The position numbers and the translations under genes were made by a program. A stretch of DNA of 64,000 nucleotides from Thiohalomonas denitrificans (GTDB lineage: Bacteria; Pseudomonadota; Gammaproteobacteria; Thiohalomonadales; Thiohalomonadaceae), in assembly GCF_900102855.1 (NCBI RefSeq), contig NZ_FMWD01000004.1:339852-403851 (forward strand). The letters are read 5' to 3'. Below are positions 61,129-64,000 of this stretch, piece by piece (the first letter of the stretch is position 1; each line of letters begins with the position of its first letter). A model generated the notes under the pieces. That model was not told the DNA's origin. It did not search any database and saw only the letters and a program-made list of their open reading frames with translations.

Positions 61129-62421
61129 GAGGGCGTTCAGAATTCTGTGTCAGCCTAAGCGGTTAGATTTCCAGCACGCCATCTAACCGGCCGTCAAAGT
61201 AAATCGCCAGTTGGGAGAGGGTCAAGTTCCAGTTCTGAATCGGCATGGTCCATTTCTTCGAGGCATTCTGAATTCCGACATAGAGTAATTTCAGCAGGCT
61301 GCTCTCATTGGGGAAGGCCCCCTTGGTTTTGGTCAGCTTGCGAAACTGCCGATGCACCGCCTCAATGGCGTTGGTGGTGTAGATGACCCGTCGGATGTCG
61401 GCCGGGTATTTAAAGTAGACCGACAGGTTCTCCCACTTGCTGCGCCAGGACTTAAGGACAATCGGGTACTGCTGGCCCCAACGCGCCTCCAGCTCATCGA
61501 GCGCCGTTTCAGCAGCGCCCTTGTTGGCTGCCCGGTAAACCGGCTTCAAATCGGCCATGAAGGCTTTCTGGTGCTTCGAGGCGACGTACTTCATGGAGTT
61601 GCGGATTTGGTGGATGATGCACAGCTGGACTTCGGTCTTGGGGAAGACTGAATTGATGGCCTCCGGGAAACCCTTGAGTCCGTCAACGGCGGCGATGAGG
61701 ATATCTTCCACTCCGCGGTTTTGCAGGTCGGTGATTACTGAGAGCCAGAAGTTGGCCCCTTCGGTCTCAGACAGGTAGAGGCCGAGGATTTCCTTCTTCC
61801 CCTCCAGCGTCAGCCCCAAGACCGTGTAGACCGCCTTCTGGACATAGCGCCCCTCTTCCTTGACCTTGTAGTGGATGGCATCGAGCCAGACGAAGGGGTA
61901 GTGGCTCTGAAGCGGGCGGTTGCGCCACTGCTCTAGCTCCGGCAAGAGCTTGTCGGTGACCGCACTGATAGTGGCATTGGAAAGGCTCAGGCCGTACAGG
62001 TCGGCAATGTGCCCAGCGATGTCCTGATAGCTATTGCCCAGGGCGAACAGCGACAGGACCTTGCGCTCAATTTCGTCGGTCAGGTGGGTCTGGTGCTTCT
62101 TGACCAGTTTTGGCTCGAAAGTGCCTCTGCGGTCCCGAGGCGTTTCCAGTTCGAAGCTGCCAGTGGATGACTTGACGGTTTTCTTGCTGCTGCCGTTCTT
62201 GCGATTAGGGGGCTCTTCCTGCTCAAGGTGGGCCTCCAACTCGGCCTTGAGCGCGGCCTCGGTCAGCTGCTTGATAAGCGGGGTGAGGATACCGTCTTTG
62301 CCGGTCAGGTCCTGACCGTTGCGCAGGGCCGCAAGGGCCTCTTCAAAATCGAACTCTTTGGACATGTGTCATTCCTTTTTTTAGTCATACTACTGAAATG
62401 ACACAGAATTTCTAACGCTCC
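61129..62421. mobile_element. IS256-family insertion sequence, complete
   Basis: About 1,293 bp. Imperfect terminal inverted repeats: left GGGCGTTCAGAATTCTGTGTCA after GA, right reads TGACACAGAATTTCTAACGCTCC. Flanked by a 9-bp (or 8-bp) duplication CATTCAAGA at 61120-61128 and 62422-62430, so the insertion is recent enough to be readable. It sits in the loop of a REP-like hairpin. Confidence 0.9.
61163..62365 (-). CDS. IS256-family transposase
   Basis: A 400-residue mutator-type DDE transposase. Catalytic residues Asp162 (VWLDAIHYKV), Asp228 (AAVDGLKGFPEAI) and Glu335 (TTNAIEAVHRQFRK) are present, as are the N-terminal helical DNA-binding part and NPLLKLLYVG-like C-terminal segment (SLLKLLYVGIQNASKKW). 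Intact, with no frameshift, so the element may be active. Confidence 0.95.
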   Translation of the reverse strand: MSKEFDFEEALAALRNGQDLTGKDGILTPLIKQLTEAALKAELEAHLEQEEPPNRKNGSSKKTVKSSTGSFELETPRDRRGTFEPKLVKKHQTHLTDEIERKVLSLFALGNSYQDIAGHIADLYGLSLSNATISAVTDKLLPELEQWRNRPLQSHYPFVWLDAIHYKVKEEGRYVQKAVYTVLGLTLEGKKEILGLYLSETEGANFWLSVITDLQNRGVEDILIAAVDGLKGFPEAINSVFPKTEVQLCIIHQIRNSMKYVASKHQKAFMADLKPVYRAANKGAAETALDELEARWGQQYPIVLKSWRSKWENLSVYFKYPADIRRVIYTTNAIEAVHRQFRKLTKTKGAFPNESSLLKLLYVGIQNASKKWTMPIQNWNLTLSQLAIYFDGRLDGVLEI

Positions 62422-62539
62422 CATTCAAGAAGAAAGACCTGACCCCGTTTGTTTCTCGGGTAGCGTATGCGGTAAATTACTTCACTCCCTTTTTGCCGAA
62501 TGCGGCTTCGGTCACGTCCAAAATGCCCGACTCCAAAAC

Positions 62540-63277
62540 CTAGTCTTCTTTACCCTTGAGAGAAAGATCCAGGTACGCATTCAATTCCTTGTTTTCCGCC
62601 TCAATTAATGCATCAAACTCGTCTTCGGTCAGATACGTTTGCGGCATGAAGTACTTGCTCTCTTTGTACAATTCGCATCGAGTGGGCTTTTCCGGATCGC
62701 GGTTGATGAATGTTGAGAGCAGCTGTTTTTTGACGTTGAAGTCATGGGATATCTTGTTGGTGACGTTCTTGTGGACGATCACCGCGCTATCCGGATAGTC
62801 GAACAACTTAACTTTCCGCAAGTCTCGTTTGGCCAACTCGCGAATTTCCTGCGCGTGCTGCTGATCCATGGGCATTTCCTCTTCAACGGTTATTCGATTG
62901 CCTTGGGCTACGAAACGAAGCGCCTTCACGGTCAGTAGACCGACTTTCTCAAGCAGCCGACCGGGAGCGCACAACTTGTCGACAAAATCATCCATGCCGA
63001 CCATAAGGCATTTGGCTTCAAAATCAGGATTCGCTGAGTGCCCGAGGATAGGGAAGTACTTGCTCTCCCTCCGAATGATCCTCGTGGCATCTATGCCGTT
63101 CATTACCGGCATTTCCACATCCATCAAACAGAGGTCGTATTTGCCTGGATTGTTTCTCACGAATTCGACAGCCTCCATTCCATTCGCTGCCATATCATAC
63201 CGATAGCCCCAACCATCCATTAGCCGGCTATTCAGATACCGATTCAGTTCATCGTCTTCCGCGATCAGTATATTCAT
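62540..63277 (-). CDS. Response regulator receiver protein with uncharacterised C-terminal domain
   Basis: A 245-residue protein. Residues 1-~115 form a receiver domain: acidic ILIAEDDELN, phospho-Asp53 in LCLMDVEMPVMNG, and Lys101 in FVDKLCAPG. Residues ~120-245 (MDQQHAQEIRELAKRDLRKV ... TEDEFDALIEAENKELNAYL) have no family I recognise; no HTH, GGDEF or kinase motif. Start ATG 63277 (MNILIAEDDE). No histidine kinase gene nearby, so its partner lies elsewhere. Confidence 0.82.
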   Translation of the reverse strand: MNILIAEDDELNRYLNSRLMDGWGYRYDMAANGMEAVEFVRNNPGKYDLCLMDVEMPVMNGIDATRIIRRESKYFPILGHSANPDFEAKCLMVGMDDFVDKLCAPGRLLEKVGLLTVKALRFVAQGNRITVEEEMPMDQQHAQEIRELAKRDLRKVKLFDYPDSAVIVHKNVTNKISHDFNVKKQLLSTFINRDPEKPTRCELYKESKYFMPQTYLTEDEFDALIEAENKELNAYLDLSLKGKED

Positions 63278-63354
63278 CCCGTTCCCCTTCGTAGCCACTC
63301 CTTTAGGAAGGATTCTACGTGGACAGCTATGGAAATAGAAACCACTCGAGCAAT

Positions 63355-63665
63355 TCGAACGGGACTACTACGAGCGTCACACCCAGAGGAAAAGGTTACT
63401 ATGACCCCATTATTCCAGTTTCGAATGGTGCACGCCGATGTGTCTGCCAGGTCAATTCCTCGGTCGCCCTTCTTACAAGCGTTATACCCAGCGGAAACCT
63501 TCTTACGAGCGTTATACCAAGCGGAAACAGTTACTACGACCCCATTATTCTTCCGCCCCGGCTCAGCTTCGATGGGGCACGCCGAAGTGTCTACCAAGTC
63601 AATTCCTCGCCCGCCCTCCTTACGAGCATCATACCCAGTGAAAAAGTTACTACGACCCTGAAGGA
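63355..63665. repeat. Degenerate tandem repeat of about 100-145 bp units
   Basis: Three or more units each with [TA]CGAGCGT[CT]A[CT]ACC, then GTTACTACGACCCCATTATT, a GGTGCACGCCGA-type middle and a GTCAATTCCTCGCCCGCCCT end. A single unit fragment lies at 55247. An ORF on the minus strand reads through them but only as a repeat artefact. Confidence 0.65.
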
Positions 63666-63677
63666 TCCCCACGAATT

Positions 63678-64000
63678 TCACGAAGACACGGCTAATTCTG
63701 GACCCCGGAAGATTGTCCTGATTTGTCGTAGCTTTGTAGTTGTCATCTGAATGTCGCCCCGCGAGATCACTCGCAGCCCCAGGAAGACGCAGGACAGGAC
63801 GGCTCGGGAACGGATGGTATTGGCTTGGTAGCCTCGGTCAATTCCCTCAGACCGAGCAGCCTTCCCGAACAACCAAGCGACAAAAACGGCCAGCGCATTG
63901 ACTAGTAGTAGAACCGAATAGCGCTCTGTCGAGCGTGAGCGGGCGCGCTCTAGACCGAAGCCGTAGTACTCGCTCTTGGTATCGCGAAAGTTCTCCTCAA
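63678..64000 (-). mobile_element. IS4-family transposase, C-terminal part (window edge)
   Basis: About 107 residues read in frame to a TGA at 63678: EENFRDTKSEYYGFGLERAR SRSTERYSVL, then ALAVFVAWLFGKAARSEGID and SRAVLSCVFLGLRVISRG. The E-x-x-F-R-D-x-K and Y-G-F-G-L-E pattern is the YREK/C1 region of IS4-type DDE transposases. The first part lies beyond the window. Confidence 0.85.

Noticed and set aside
63274..63681. 135-codon minus-strand ORF over the tandem repeats
   Set aside because: Its repeated GYDARKEGGRGIDLVDTSA segments are just translated repeat units.
1..64000. tRNA or rRNA genes
   Set aside because: No cloverleaf with GTTCRANNC T-loop in a fitting context and no rRNA-like stretch was noticed; a covariance scan could still find one.

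Overview
The window is GC-rich, densely coded DNA of gammaproteobacterial type. The evidence is the apaG/apaH/folA/thyA/lgt neighbourhood, the split gcvP (gcvPA and gcvPB), DsrE, TauE and rhodanese genes, and the intergenic repeat families. Sulfur metabolism dominates the first 17 kb, so a sulfur-oxidising or sulfur-respiring gammaproteobacterium (Chromatiales-like) is a reasonable inference. I cannot name a genus. No rRNA or tRNA gene was recognised.

Layout. 1-10.3 kb: the start of a Cys/Met-metabolism PLP enzyme, a DsrE-family protein, and a three-subunit molybdoenzyme of the type II DMSO reductase family (Tat-exported alpha, four-cluster Fe-S beta, and a lipoprotein gamma subunit fused to a cytochrome c). 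A secreted rhodanese, a TlpA-type thioredoxin, three copies of a small uncharacterised family with a PPGxRC motif, and a TauE/SafE exporter follow. 10.9-17.2 kb: a methyltransferase, a desaturase-rhodanese fusion, two glycosyltransferases and ArsS (an arsenosugar-type set), a second TlpA-type thioredoxin, and a divergent ArsR-rhodanese fusion regulator. Two near-identical operator-like dyads precede tauE and the rhodanese fusion. 17.2-22.4 kb: an RND efflux pump with its adaptor and TetR regulator behind a perfect 24-bp palindrome. 22.8-24.3 kb: a lone two-domain KaiC-like ATPase.

24.5-37 kb is housekeeping: pgl and glk, separated by a 442-bp foldback element, apaG, an acyl-CoA synthetase, apaH, folA, thyA, lgt (with a 13 x 7-bp repeat just upstream), rlmI, a DUF255 protein and a PfkB-family kinase. 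37-43.4 kb is a glycine cleavage operon (promoter, tandem glycine riboswitch, terminator, lipA, gcvT, gcvH, gcvPA, gcvPB, dgkA). 43.7-47.5 kb has TrkH divergent from a shortened KdpD-like kinase and a KdpE-like regulator. 47.6-54.9 kb has glgB, a GNAT acetyltransferase, a HigBA toxin-antitoxin pair, an MscS channel, a PAP2 phosphatase and small stress-type proteins.

55-64 kb is an accessory, recombination-rich end. Small unrelated minus-strand genes are separated by attC-like hairpins, which looks like an integron cassette cluster without an integrase in view. One attC-like site is split by a 107-bp miniature element. A LysE-family gene occurs twice, 5,056 bp apart and differing by one residue. 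A complete IS256-family element has landed in the loop of a REP-like hairpin, and the window ends inside an IS4-family transposase. Several families of intergenic inverted repeats recur across the window, and three genes (pgl, thyA, higA) take their stop codon from the edge of such a repeat.
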